This document shows positions 35,146-44,237 of a DNA stretch of 64,000 bases, one piece after another (position 1 is the first letter of the stretch; every line of letters begins with the position of its first letter). The notes beneath the pieces are model-generated. The model worked only from the letters and a program-made list of their open reading frames with translations. It was not told the DNA's origin and made no database searches. A program made the translations under genes and the position numbers. Origin of the DNA: Phycisphaerales bacterium (lineage in GTDB: Bacteria; Planctomycetota; Phycisphaerae; Phycisphaerales; UBA1924); contig CAJPFG010000030.1 in NCBI GenBank assembly GCA_905339235.1, forward strand, positions 19,740 through 83,739, given 5' to 3'.

Positions 35146-37122
35146 TCAGCACCCGCCGTTGATCCGTTGTTCGTAGGCTTCAAGATCAAACCCATTCAGC
35201 GCCCCGTCCTGATTAACGTCGGCGTCGGGCCGGTCCTCGAAGCCGTTGATGATTTGCTCGAGGGTTTCCAGGTCGTACCCGTTGATCGCCCCGTCATCGT
35301 TGAAATCCACCACCGGGCACGGATCGATCGGCGGCGCGCCGGACATCCCGAAGGCCGACCCGAACAGCGCCCCCGTAGGTCCGATCACAGTTGCCGCTCC
35401 GGTACCCGGATCGACGCGCAACAGCGTCGCGTTCGCCGCGTTGATCGTGAACAGGCGCCCGTCCGTGGTCGCGGCCAGTGCGTTGCAATCGCTCGCGCCC
35501 GACCCAAGCATTCCGATAATCAGCCAGGCGTTGCTCTGGTTGTTGAACCGCAGCAGGCGAGTCCCGGAAGGCGAGTCATCGAGCGCGAAGAGCGTGCCGC
35601 TTTGCGGATCGGCGTCCAGCCCGCCGATGATTCCGCCGAACGGCGCGCCGACCGCCGACGCGATTCGGGTGATGAGGTTGATCTCAAAGAGCTGCCCGTC
35701 CGCCGCTCGCACTCCGTACACGCGATCCCGGATGGGATCGACCGCGAGCCCGGTGATCAGGCCCGGGTCGGGAACCAGGGGGCCTATGGGCACCGCTTGT
35801 CCGAACGGATAAGAAATAACCCACAGTGTCCGGCTCTCATCGATCGCGACCCATTGCCGGCGAGTGGGGTCGTAGGCGAGTCCCTGCATGCCCGGCGGGG
35901 TCTGGGCCACGGCGCCGAACCTTCCGCTCTGGTCGTCCACGAGGCCGACGTGATTGTTCAGATCACCGGCCGCGGCGATGACGCCGGAAACCGCCCCGAG
36001 CCCCGACGCGCACACGCCCGCGGGATGCGCCAGCGCGAAGCGAAGATTGGGGTTGTTTACCGCCGTCGCCGAGTTGGACCCGCCCGAGGCGGTGCATCCG
36101 GCGTTCGTGTGGATCGCGATGGCACGGCGATCCGCCGCCAGGTAAACCGGGGACCCGGAGTTGCCCCCGGTTGTATCGACGGTGTGCCGGACGGCGAGAC
36201 CCTCCATCGCTGAAAAGGCGCCGACATGGCTCTTCTGAACGTACTGCCAGGTGCGCACGATGGGCGTGTACACCGCGCCAAAGCCGGTGACTCCGACCGC
36301 CTGCCCCTCCGCGGCGGGGACGTTTTCCGCCAACTCGAAGAACGAGCCCTGCGCCTGCGCGGCCGTGAGGCCGGTTTGCGAGTTGGGGAAGCAGCCGAAA
36401 TACGCCCAATCGTCGCCGATGCCATTGAATCGCGACTGCACCGAGGTGGGCTCGACCGCGTACTGGTCCTGGGGCGGGGGGTGGACGATGGTGCCGTCGG
36501 AGTTGGAAAGAGGCACGTTGAACTCCACCACCGAACCCGCGCCAACGCTGCAGTGCCCGGCCGAGAGCATCGTGCGATTGGGATCATTTATGATCCAGGC
36601 GGTGCAGATGGTGGGAAAGAGCCTCGCGACGGCCGGGTCGGCCGACAGCAGGCGGTCGTCGGTGGGGCCGCAGATGGTCCGCTCGCCATACTGCTCGGGC
36701 GCAGGAGGCGAACCCAGTTCGACCGACAGGATCTCCAGAAAGGCGGGGCCCGGCGCTCCGCGCGACAGAAGGTCCACGCGCACGCTGTCGCCGTTGAAGT
36801 ACGCCGAGGAGTTGGCCCACTGAGCCACGTGCTCGGAGGTGAGGCTCTGCTCCGCCTGATCCAGTAGGCTCGTGATGCGGATAACGCACGCGTCGCCGGC
36901 GCCGGGGTCTCCCGGGAGGTGCGAGGAGCCGAAGTGCAGGCGCATCCAACTTGCGCCTTCGGAGTGAACGACCACGGAATCCACGATTTCGGAGGTGGCC
37001 GGCGCGCAGTTACCGTTCAGGCGAGCAACGCTCACGGCCTCGACGCCGGGCGGCACGCCATTCCGGGCAAAGGAAACGCCACAGAACAACAGCGTGGCGA
37101 CGAGCAATGTCGAACGATTCAT
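35146..37122 (-). CDS. Secreted trypsin-like serine protease with atypical dockerin
   Basis: 658 residues from the ATG at 37122; the frame is open another 26 codons but the hydrophobic signal peptide (1-19) begins here. A nine-base G-tract lies just upstream. An N-terminal beta domain (about 45-145) shared with the protease at 44238-46061 precedes the S1-type domain: His190 (SAGHC), Asp237/238 (GDDWAYF), Ser322 (TGGNSGSP). After about residue 400 there is a propeller-like region. The C-terminal dockerin differs from all others: loops DFNDDGAINGYD and DVNQDGALNGFD, a longer linker between them, only one cysteine within it (the terminal one, NGGC) besides Cys602 just before it, and no CDPDVNCDG start. 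Confidence 0.87.
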   Translation of the reverse strand: MNRSTLLVATLLFCGVSFARNGVPPGVEAVSVARLNGNCAPATSEIVDSVVVHSEGASWMRLHFGSSHLPGDPGAGDACVIRITSLLDQAEQSLTSEHVAQWANSSAYFNGDSVRVDLLSRGAPGPAFLEILSVELGSPPAPEQYGERTICGPTDDRLLSADPAVARLFPTICTAWIINDPNRTMLSAGHCSVGAGSVVEFNVPLSNSDGTIVHPPPQDQYAVEPTSVQSRFNGIGDDWAYFGCFPNSQTGLTAAQAQGSFFELAENVPAAEGQAVGVTGFGAVYTPIVRTWQYVQKSHVGAFSAMEGLAVRHTVDTTGGNSGSPVYLAADRRAIAIHTNAGCTASGGSNSATAVNNPNLRFALAHPAGVCASGLGAVSGVIAAAGDLNNHVGLVDDQSGRFGAVAQTPPGMQGLAYDPTRRQWVAIDESRTLWVISYPFGQAVPIGPLVPDPGLITGLAVDPIRDRVYGVRAADGQLFEINLITRIASAVGAPFGGIIGGLDADPQSGTLFALDDSPSGTRLLRFNNQSNAWLIIGMLGSGASDCNALAATTDGRLFTINAANATLLRVDPGTGAATVIGPTGALFGSAFGMSGAPPIDPCPVVDFNDDGAINGYDLETLEQIINGFEDRPDADVNQDGALNGFDLEAYEQRINGGC

Positions 37123-37180
37123 GAAGGGAAAGGCTCCATCCCCCCCCCGGGGTGCGATCTTGTTCAGTACATCCGGTGTA

Positions 37181-38011
37181 TCACGGGCACGGCGCGCCAT
37201 TCACGCGCTGCTCCTCGGTCTCGATGTCGAAACCGTTTTCCGCGCCGTCGCCGTTGAGGTCGGCCGAGGGCTGGCAGAAGTTGGAGAAGTCCCCGTTGAC
37301 CGCCTGCTCGGTCGCTTCGACGTCGAACCCGTTGACGGCCCCGTCGCAGTTCACGTCGGGGTCGCACTCGGGCGCGGGCGCGTGCATGATCAGCGATATG
37401 TTGTCCGCGTACCCATCGTTGTACGCGCCCATCGACCCGATCATGGTCAGGGCCAGCGTCACCGAGCGGGTTCCCACGGGAACGCCGCCCGTGGCACGAC
37501 GTTCATGCAGCGAGGTCGTGTTCTGCCGCTCCGACGCGACCGGGCCCACGAGAGTCGCCGTGCCGAGGCTCTGACCCAGGCCATCGTTGAACACCGCGGC
37601 CACTTGGGCGTTGTCGTCCTGATTCCCCGCGCCGCCCAGCCATGCGCTCAGATCGAAGGTCGCCTCGCCCGAGTCGATCCGCGAAGCGCCTTCGGACACA
37701 TCGATGACCTGCGACGCGGTGGAGAACGGTGATCCCGCGCCGCCCGCGAAGAACTGCAGCCCGCGCTGGACCGGTCCGGGGGTGACGGCGGTGGGGAACC
37801 CGGCCGTGCCGTACCGCACCACGTTCACGCCGAAGAAGAAATCCCAGCCCGGGATCGACACCACCGGCTGGATACCGTCGGGCGAAAAAGGCCCAGCCTC
37901 GGCGTCCCCGTTGTGTACGAGTTCGAGATCAAAGACCTGCGCATGCGTTGCGCAAGTGATTCCGGCAACGATGCACGCGGCGATAGCGCCGGTGCGGATG
38001 ACGTTCGGCAT
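37181..38011 (-). CDS. Secreted dockerin protein, carbohydrate-binding-like beta sandwich
   Basis: 276 residues from the ATG at 38011, supported by GGGAG about six bases upstream; the frame runs open for 104 more codons without a signal-like start. Signal peptide about 1-24 (ends THAQ). The start LELVHNGDAEAGPF resembles the N-G-x-x-E opening of DUF642/CBM-like jelly rolls, and the body reads as one beta sandwich. No catalytic motif. A form B dockerin ends it, but with a final proline (PCP), the only form B copy to have one. It heads the minus-strand run 38011 to 31107. Confidence 0.83.
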   Translation of the reverse strand: MPNVIRTGAIAACIVAGITCATHAQVFDLELVHNGDAEAGPFSPDGIQPVVSIPGWDFFFGVNVVRYGTAGFPTAVTPGPVQRGLQFFAGGAGSPFSTASQVIDVSEGASRIDSGEATFDLSAWLGGAGNQDDNAQVAAVFNDGLGQSLGTATLVGPVASERQNTTSLHERRATGGVPVGTRSVTLALTMIGSMGAYNDGYADNISLIMHAPAPECDPDVNCDGAVNGFDVEATEQAVNGDFSNFCQPSADLNGDGAENGFDIETEEQRVNGAPCP

Positions 38012-38122
38012 ACGTCTCTCCCGAGAAGGACCCCAAGACCCTTCCCCTCCTCCAACAGCGGCCAGTCTAGCGTTAAAAATAATTTCCTCCAACCCCAATT
38101 GGATCACATGGGCCACAAAGAT

Positions 38123-38157
38123 CATGCCAAACAAAAACCGGGGCCGGTTTTGGCATG
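38123..38157. repeat. Imperfect palindrome upstream of a dockerin gene
   Basis: CATGCC and AAAACCGG pair with CCGGTTTT and GGCATG, 14 base pairs in all, with a five-base bulge (AAACA) on the left arm. It lies about 110-150 bases upstream of the dockerin gene start at 38011. Possibly a regulator site or the end of a transcript; not a clean intrinsic terminator. Confidence 0.4.
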
Positions 38158-38231
38158 AAGTCTCATTTACGAATGGGTTCGAGGTCCATCGGCGTTTATG
38201 GGCCGACTTGACCGAATTGTGTCCGCTTCTC

Positions 38232-38273
38232 GTGGTACCACCGGCGAAACTCGCCCCTGTCACTGGTGGTACC
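38232..38273. promoter_or_regulatory. Two GTGGTACC repeats upstream of the sigma factor
   Basis: GTGGTACC occurs at 38232-38239 and 38266-38273, 34 bases start to start. The first copy is part of the palindrome GTGGTACCAC. Read another way, GGTACCACC and GGTGGTACC form an inverted repeat with a 22-base spacer. About 120-160 bases upstream of the sigma factor start, this is a plausible operator. Confidence 0.4.
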
Positions 38274-38392
38274 CGCTTATCGGGGTGGAATCTCGCCCGC
38301 AAATCCCCGCTGACCAGCGCCAAGTGACGCGGGCGGCGAGGTTTCTGGTTTGGACGGCGCTAGCCCCTTGATTCGTCGGGTATTCTGTCTGC

Positions 38393-38968
38393 GTGATTGG
38401 TCAAACCGCGACACATACGACGTTGCTGACCCGGCTGGCCGACGCGGGCGACGCGATGGCGTGGCGCGACTTTCTGGCGCGCTACGGCGACCTGATCCGA
38501 GGGTTTTGCCAGCGGCGGGGGCTGCAGGCCGCGGATTGCGAGGATGTTCAGCAGGAAGTGCTGCTGTCGCTCACGAAATCGATGGGGCAGTTCCGGTATG
38601 ACCCTGCCAAGGGGCTGTTTCGGTCGTACCTCAAGACCGTCGTGATGAACGCCATTTCCCGACGATTGTGTCAGAATCCGGCCCATGCGGGGCTATCTCA
38701 GGCGAGCGCGGTGGGCGATTCCGCCGGCGAAGAGCACTGGGAGCAGGAATGGCGGCAGCACCACTTCCGGCAGGCCATGCGTGTGATCGAATCGGAGTTT
38801 TCCGAGTCGGACCGGCGCGCGTTCGCGATGTACGCGGTCGAGGGGCGCGGCGTGCCGGAGACCGCCCGCGAACTGGGCATCAGCCCGGACGCGGTCTACC
38901 AGGCCAAGTCGCGAGTCCTGCGGCGCCTGGGCCAACTTATCGAGGGGCAGGTCGCGGAAGAAGGATGA
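38393..38968 (+). CDS. RNA polymerase sigma factor, ECF-like
   Basis: 191 residues, GTG start with no visible Shine-Dalgarno sequence. Region 2 lies at about 20-95 (WRDFLARYGDLIRGFCQRRG, DCEDVQQEVLLSL, FRSYLKTVVMNAI) and region 4 at about 125-185 (SDRRAFAMYAVEGRGVPETA, LGISPDAVYQAKSRVLRRL), in the planctomycete ECF style. It directs RNA polymerase to its own promoter set. It is followed after 16 bases by a serine/threonine kinase, a pairing very common in planctomycetes and likely a signalling unit. Whether it controls the flanking dockerin genes is unknown. Confidence 0.88.
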   Translation: MIGQTATHTTLLTRLADAGDAMAWRDFLARYGDLIRGFCQRRGLQAADCEDVQQEVLLSLTKSMGQFRYDPAKGLFRSYLKTVVMNAISRRLCQNPAHAGLSQASAVGDSAGEEHWEQEWRQHHFRQAMRVIESEFSESDRRAFAMYAVEGRGVPETARELGISPDAVYQAKSRVLRRLGQLIEGQVAEEG

Positions 38969-38984
38969 TCGGCCGGTAGACGCG

Positions 38985-41624
38985 ATGACCAGCCACACAG
39001 GCCAATCCGGGTCGGCATGGTTCCACGACGAAGGGTCGCTTCTCGGACTGGCACGGCGGGTCCGCGCGAGCACGCGGACCCCCGAGATACCCGGGTACGA
39101 CGAACTCACCGAGATCAAGCGCGGCGGGCAGGGCGTGGTCTACCAGGGCACGCAGCGATCCACGCGCCAGCGCGTCGCGGTCAAGGTCCTGCTCGGGGGC
39201 GCTCTCGCCGGCGGGGCTCAACTCCGGCGGTTTGAACGCGAGGGTGAACTGGCCGCCAGCCTGCGGCACCCCAACGTAGTCCGCGTCTTCGACAGCGGCG
39301 TCACCGGCGAAGGCCTCGCCTACATGGTGATGGAGTATGTCGAGGGCCGGCCGCTGGACGAAGTGCTCCGCGAGGCTCCTGCGCCCCGAACTTCCTCGCG
39401 CGAGGATCAGGCGGAGCGCCGCCGGAGGATCGAAATCTTCGCGCAGGTCTGCGACGCGGTGGCCCATGCGCACCAGCGCGGCGTGATTCACCGCGACCTG
39501 AAGCCCTCCAACGTCCGGATTGACGCCGACGGGCGCGCTCGCGTGCTGGACTTCGGCCTGGCCAAGAGCGACGCCCCTGAAACGATCGAGGTGAGCACCT
39601 CGGGGCAGTTCCTGGGATCGCTCCCGTGGGCGAGCCCCGAGCAGGCGGCGGGCGATCCATCGAGTGTCGACACGCGCAGCGATGTTTACTCCCTGGGAGT
39701 GATGCTGCACCAACTGCTCACGGGCGAGTTCCCCTATGGGGTGGCCGGGAACCTGACGACGACGCTGGAGAACATCCGCGGCACCCAACCGCGTCCGATC
39801 CGATCGTGCTCGCCGGGCGTGGATGAAGACCTGCAGACCATTGCCCTCAAGTGCCTCTCCAAGGAGCCGGATCGGAGGTATCAGAGCGCCGCGGATCTCA
39901 CCGCGGATGTCCACGCGTGGCTCGCGGGCGAGCCCATCCGCGCGCGGCGCGACAGCGCCTGGTACACCCTCCGCAAGACGGCGCAGCGGCACCGGGCCGC
40001 GGCCATCACCGCCGGCGTCGCCCTCGTCGCCTCCCTGGGCGTGGCCACCTGGACCAGCGTGCTCTACTCCCGCGCCACCAGCGCCGAGGCCAAGGCCACA
40101 GCCTCGCTGGGTGTGGCCGAACGCGAACTGGGCGAGAAGTCCGCGGCCGTGGAGTTCCTCCGCACCATGCTCACCTCGCCCAATCCCTCGCAGGACGGCC
40201 GGCAGGTGAAAGTGGTTGACGTGCTCGGGGCCGCGCGCAAGCGCCTCGACGATGCCTCGCTTGCGCCCGCCTCCAAGGCCATCCTCTGCGCCGCCATCGG
40301 CGACACCTACATCGCCCTGGGCCAGTACGACCTGGCCGACCCGCTGATGAACATGGCCCGCGACCTGCGCGTGCAGATCCACGGCGAGAAGCACGTCGAA
40401 TCGGTGTTCGCCCTGGTGCGACTCTCGTATCTTCGTTCCCGGCAGGGCAAACTCGACGAGGCGACCGACCTCGCCCGTCAAGCGGTGGCCGACGGCGAGA
40501 GCGCCCTCACCCCCAAGGAACGCGCCCGCACGCGGGCCCAGGAAGCCCTCGCCTTGGCCCTGCATTTCAATGGCAAACTCAAGGACGCGGAAACGGCCTT
40601 CCGCGCCGCCATCGATGATCAGCGCGCCCTGGGGAATGAGGACACCTCCGACTTCGCCGAGGCGGTCAGCAATCTCGCCGTGAACCTCCGCCAGCAGGAA
40701 CGCACCGACGAGGCCCTGTCGCTGTACGAGTCGGAGATCGCCCGTGCCGCCGGGCGCGCCGGAAAGCCGACATCAACACAGTTCATTCTGAAGGGCAACT
40801 ACGCGTCGGCGCTGCACGGCAAGGGGGACTACGAACGGGCGGCTCGGTACTACCGCGAGGCCATCGCCGGGCTGACGGACCTGCTGGGCGAGGATCACGA
40901 CGACACGCTCAGCGCCGTCAGCAACCTCTCCACGCTGCTGATCCAGACGGGGAAGTTCGGCGATGCGGAGATCCTCCTGCGTCGCGGCGCCGCGGCCGCC
41001 GCGCGCACGCTGGGCCCCGACAACCCCACCACTCTTACCTTCTGGCACAACCTGTCCAAGGCCCTGCACGAGGTCGGCAAACTCGACGAGGCCGAGACGC
41101 TGATGCGCAAGACGCTCGACCAGCGCATCAAGATCCTGACGGAAGAGCACGCGCACACGCTCATCACGATGTCGAACCTGGCCGCGCTGTACCGGGCGAT
41201 GGGGCGCGACGAAGACGCCTTCAAACTCGACTCTCGGGCGCTGGAGGTGCGGCGGCGTGTACTGGGGGAATCCAACAGCGGAACGCTGATCTCGTACAGC
41301 AATGTCGGGCTGTACCTGGCCCAGCACGGCGAGATCGAGCGCGGGGTGGAGTACATCCGCAAGGCCGTGGACACCGCCGCCGCCACCCTCGGCCCCGATC
41401 ACTTCTGGACCGGCGGGTTCCGCGGCAACCTGGCCAAGGCGCTGGACCTGTCCGGCAAAACCGACGATGCCGAGCGGGAGTTCCTCGAGTCGCACCGGGT
41501 GCTCAACGCCTCTCTGGGCGCGGCCGACAAGCGCGTCAAGGCTTCCGCCAAGAGCATCGCGGAGTTCTACTCCAAACACCAGCGCCCGCAGGACGCGGAT
41601 AAGTTCGGTGCGCTCGCGGAGTGA
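38985..41624 (+). CDS. Membrane serine/threonine protein kinase with TPR repeats
   Basis: 879 residues. Hanks-type kinase: glycine loop KRGGQGVVYQG (45-55), Lys67, HRDLKPSN (169-176), DFG (189-191), SPEQAAG. A single membrane helix at about 337-361 places the TPR region outside the cytoplasm. Then about 500 residues of TPR-like helices (e.g. AVSNLSTLLIQTGKFGDAEIL, NLAALYRAMGRDEDAF) suited to protein binding. It follows the sigma factor by 16 bases. Its stop touches the stop of the next, convergent dockerin gene with no base between. It may regulate the sigma factor by phosphorylation; not shown by sequence. Confidence 0.92.
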   Translation: MTSHTGQSGSAWFHDEGSLLGLARRVRASTRTPEIPGYDELTEIKRGGQGVVYQGTQRSTRQRVAVKVLLGGALAGGAQLRRFEREGELAASLRHPNVVRVFDSGVTGEGLAYMVMEYVEGRPLDEVLREAPAPRTSSREDQAERRRRIEIFAQVCDAVAHAHQRGVIHRDLKPSNVRIDADGRARVLDFGLAKSDAPETIEVSTSGQFLGSLPWASPEQAAGDPSSVDTRSDVYSLGVMLHQLLTGEFPYGVAGNLTTTLENIRGTQPRPIRSCSPGVDEDLQTIALKCLSKEPDRRYQSAADLTADVHAWLAGEPIRARRDSAWYTLRKTAQRHRAAAITAGVALVASLGVATWTSVLYSRATSAEAKATASLGVAERELGEKSAAVEFLRTMLTSPNPSQDGRQVKVVDVLGAARKRLDDASLAPASKAILCAAIGDTYIALGQYDLADPLMNMARDLRVQIHGEKHVESVFALVRLSYLRSRQGKLDEATDLARQAVADGESALTPKERARTRAQEALALALHFNGKLKDAETAFRAAIDDQRALGNEDTSDFAEAVSNLAVNLRQQERTDEALSLYESEIARAAGRAGKPTSTQFILKGNYASALHGKGDYERAARYYREAIAGLTDLLGEDHDDTLSAVSNLSTLLIQTGKFGDAEILLRRGAAAAARTLGPDNPTTLTFWHNLSKALHEVGKLDEAETLMRKTLDQRIKILTEEHAHTLITMSNLAALYRAMGRDEDAFKLDSRALEVRRRVLGESNSGTLISYSNVGLYLAQHGEIERGVEYIRKAVDTAAATLGPDHFWTGGFRGNLAKALDLSGKTDDAEREFLESHRVLNASLGAADKRVKASAKSIAEFYSKHQRPQDADKFGALAE

Positions 41625-44141
41625 CTACGGGCACGGCCCGCCGTTGACTCCCTGCTCCACGGCCTCCACGTCGAAGCCGTTCACCGCGCCGTCGTGGTTG
41701 TAGTCGGCGTCGGCCTGGCAGAAGTTGCTCGTGTCGCCGTTCACGGCCTGCTCCATGACCTCGATGTCGAAACCGTTCACCGCGCCGTCGCAGTTGACGT
41801 CCGGATCGCAGGCGGGCGGAGGCAGAGACGGCGCCGGGGCCGCGCCGGTCAACGCCGCGGGGTCGCCGGGCTTGTACAACCCCAACATAAGCGAGGAATC
41901 GATGGGCGGCGTGTCGGAATCGAAACGGAAGTTGTAGAGCGTGCCCCAGCGGAGCGGGTTGGAGTTGTCGCCCGGCGCGTACACGTCGGTCTCCCAGGTC
42001 AGCACGCCTCCGGACAGGGTCGCCGTCCAGGGGTTGTTGTGGAAGGGCTCGTCGTGGGAGCGCGGGGCGTGGAAGCCGATGTTCATGACGGCCGCGCCGC
42101 CCACCGGAACGGAGAACGACCGCACGCCGCGGTCGAGATCGTGGTTGTACAGGGCGTACTCGTAGTGCCAGACGCCGGGCGACGTTTCGACGACCAGGGC
42201 GCGAAGGATGCACTGCCCGTCGCTCTGGTCGGCCGGCTGCACGATTGAACGGGTCGCATCGAGCCATGAATCGATCGCGGGTCCGCTGGTCGATCCCGCG
42301 ATACTGAGGTCAAAGTTCCACGCCCCGCCCGGGGACCCGGAGGGATACGCCAGTTCCCGGGCCACGCTGTTCATGTGGTTCGGATCATCGTGCGCGACCG
42401 TGTATTGCTCGGCGAAGTACAGCGCTCCCGCGTTCAGCGCGGGATCGAGGTCCGCATCGCGGATCTGCAGCCGGTGGCTGATCTCGTTGTGCGGGGGATT
42501 GTCCGGATTCGCGAGGTGGCTGGTCGTCGGATCGAAGGCCCCCGTGAACGGATTGATCTCCGAGCGCGGCCCCATGATCGACTGCGTCCCGTTATAGAAC
42601 GCGCCGTAGGTATCCGAACAGCCCACCCCCAGGTGCGACCCGTCGGGGTACGGCTGACACCCAAAGCCGCACGCGTCCTCCTGCGCCGATCCCTGCATGT
42701 GCTTCACCCAGGACTGGCCGATCTGCTCGAGCCGGTTGTTCCTGAGCCGGTACATGTTGAACACGAAAAACGGATGGCGCGCGTCGGGGTACGCCAGCGT
42801 GTCCAGAGGAACCGAGCCCGCGTTGCACAGGGGTGTGTCCATCGCGCAGCCGACGGTGTCACCCTCGCGCCCCAACTGGACCATCGCGGAAATCTCGCCC
42901 ACGTAGACGTCGGATCCGGTCTGGCCCGAGGGGAACGTCGAGAGCACTAGCGTGAACTGCCCGCTCTGGCCGTTCCACCCCCCCACCCGGATGTAGTAGG
43001 TCCCGCCCTGAACCGTGCTGAAGTTCACGCTCGACCCGAAGTTGGCGCACGCGTCGTCGTTGCACCCGATCTCGTTCAGGCTCGTCCCCGGGCACCCGCT
43101 GTGCACCGAGACGATCGTGTCGAACTGGCTATTGCAGGTGGAGACCGTCGCCTCTTCGTCGGCCGCGGCCGTGTACACGAACCACACGTCCGGCGACCCC
43201 GGATCGCACGAGGGGAAGCCGTCGGGCGTGGCGCCCAGCGTGCTGGATTGGGTCTCTCCCTGGAAGACGGGGACCGCGCTCGCGCAGTCGTCGGCGCCCG
43301 GCGGCGGGCACTGGGTCTGCACGTTGAGCGTGAAGTTCCCCGCGTTGTTGTTGTACCCGCCTACCCGCACGACGTACGGCGTCCCCGCGGTCACGGGGAG
43401 CCAGATCGTTGAGGCCAGGCCGCACCCGCCCTCGGTGTCGTCATTGCAGGCCAGTTCCGTCCCGCCCGAGTTGGGACATGCGTCGAAGATCGCCAGCACC
43501 GTGTCGAAGGTGCTGCCGCACGTATCGAACTGCACCGTGCAACTGCTGGTCGGCGTGTACAGGTACCACACGTCGGGCGCCGCGCCGATCAGCCCGCACG
43601 AGGCGATCCCGTCCAGGTGCCGGCCCGCCGTGCTCCCGCTGTACGTGCCGTCCCCGATCGGCGTCGCGTTGGGGCACTCGTCGTTGCCCGTTCCCGCGGC
43701 AAAGAACTGCACCCGCATGGTGTAGTTCCCGAACGCCCCGCTGTACCCGCTCATGCGGATCAGGTACTGCGTGCCCGCGGCGGGAACGCTCACCTGCACT
43801 CGCGAGCCCAGCCCGCACGCCCCGCCGGCGTCGTCGCTGCACGCGATCGCCGCTTCGCCGCACGCCGGATGCAGCGACACCACCGTGTCGTACCCGCTCC
43901 CGCATGATTCCACGCGAAGCATCCCCGCCGCGGGCGCGACGTAGCGGTACCACACGTCGGCGCTGAACTCGGACTGGCCGCAGGGCGCGGAGCCGTCGAT
44001 GGTCGCCCCGGAGGTCGTCCCCGAAAAGACCCCTGTCCCGATCGTCGGGGCGTTCACGCAGTCGTCGGACTGGGCGGGCGCCGCCGATCCGAGCGCGGCC
44101 ACCAACGACAAGCCGACAACGAGTAATCGAATCGGACGCAT
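41625..44141 (-). CDS. Secreted protein with three pre-peptidase-like repeats and dockerin
   Basis: 838 residues. Signal peptide about 1-24 (ends APAQS). Three beta-domain repeats of about 125 residues follow (roughly 25-145, 150-272, 280-400), each with a D-V-W-Y/F-x-Y segment, 'C...FDT(I/V)' and a D-D-(A/T) pattern, like bacterial PPC domains. Then a domain of about 370 residues (415-775) that is paralogous to most of the protein at 47496-48863 (shared: LGVGC.D.Y, R.EIN or SAIN.(F/W)TGAF, ALYF.E.., NALRWGT-YNF-F-like). A form A dockerin ends it. Start supported by GGGAGG. No enzyme motif seen. Confidence 0.87.
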   Translation of the reverse strand: MRPIRLLVVGLSLVAALGSAAPAQSDDCVNAPTIGTGVFSGTTSGATIDGSAPCGQSEFSADVWYRYVAPAAGMLRVESCGSGYDTVVSLHPACGEAAIACSDDAGGACGLGSRVQVSVPAAGTQYLIRMSGYSGAFGNYTMRVQFFAAGTGNDECPNATPIGDGTYSGSTAGRHLDGIASCGLIGAAPDVWYLYTPTSSCTVQFDTCGSTFDTVLAIFDACPNSGGTELACNDDTEGGCGLASTIWLPVTAGTPYVVRVGGYNNNAGNFTLNVQTQCPPPGADDCASAVPVFQGETQSSTLGATPDGFPSCDPGSPDVWFVYTAAADEEATVSTCNSQFDTIVSVHSGCPGTSLNEIGCNDDACANFGSSVNFSTVQGGTYYIRVGGWNGQSGQFTLVLSTFPSGQTGSDVYVGEISAMVQLGREGDTVGCAMDTPLCNAGSVPLDTLAYPDARHPFFVFNMYRLRNNRLEQIGQSWVKHMQGSAQEDACGFGCQPYPDGSHLGVGCSDTYGAFYNGTQSIMGPRSEINPFTGAFDPTTSHLANPDNPPHNEISHRLQIRDADLDPALNAGALYFAEQYTVAHDDPNHMNSVARELAYPSGSPGGAWNFDLSIAGSTSGPAIDSWLDATRSIVQPADQSDGQCILRALVVETSPGVWHYEYALYNHDLDRGVRSFSVPVGGAAVMNIGFHAPRSHDEPFHNNPWTATLSGGVLTWETDVYAPGDNSNPLRWGTLYNFRFDSDTPPIDSSLMLGLYKPGDPAALTGAAPAPSLPPPACDPDVNCDGAVNGFDIEVMEQAVNGDTSNFCQADADYNHDGAVNGFDVEAVEQGVNGGPCP

Positions 44142-44237
44142 GCTGCCTCCCGGGTTCGTGAGGTTCGCCTCCCGCTGCCCAGCATACCAGCCCGGCCGCG
44201 GGAATCGAGCGAATCTGCCGGCCTCACGCCGGGAACA

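Larger units (their letters stand above)
38012..38392. other. Divergent intergenic region, 381 bases, rich in repeats
   Basis: Lies between a minus-strand dockerin gene and the plus-strand sigma factor. The left part is AT-rich for this genome (runs such as AAAAATAATTT). It contains an imperfect palindrome at 38123-38157 and two copies of GTGGTACC at 38232-38273. It must carry promoters in both directions. No gene seen. Confidence 0.5.
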
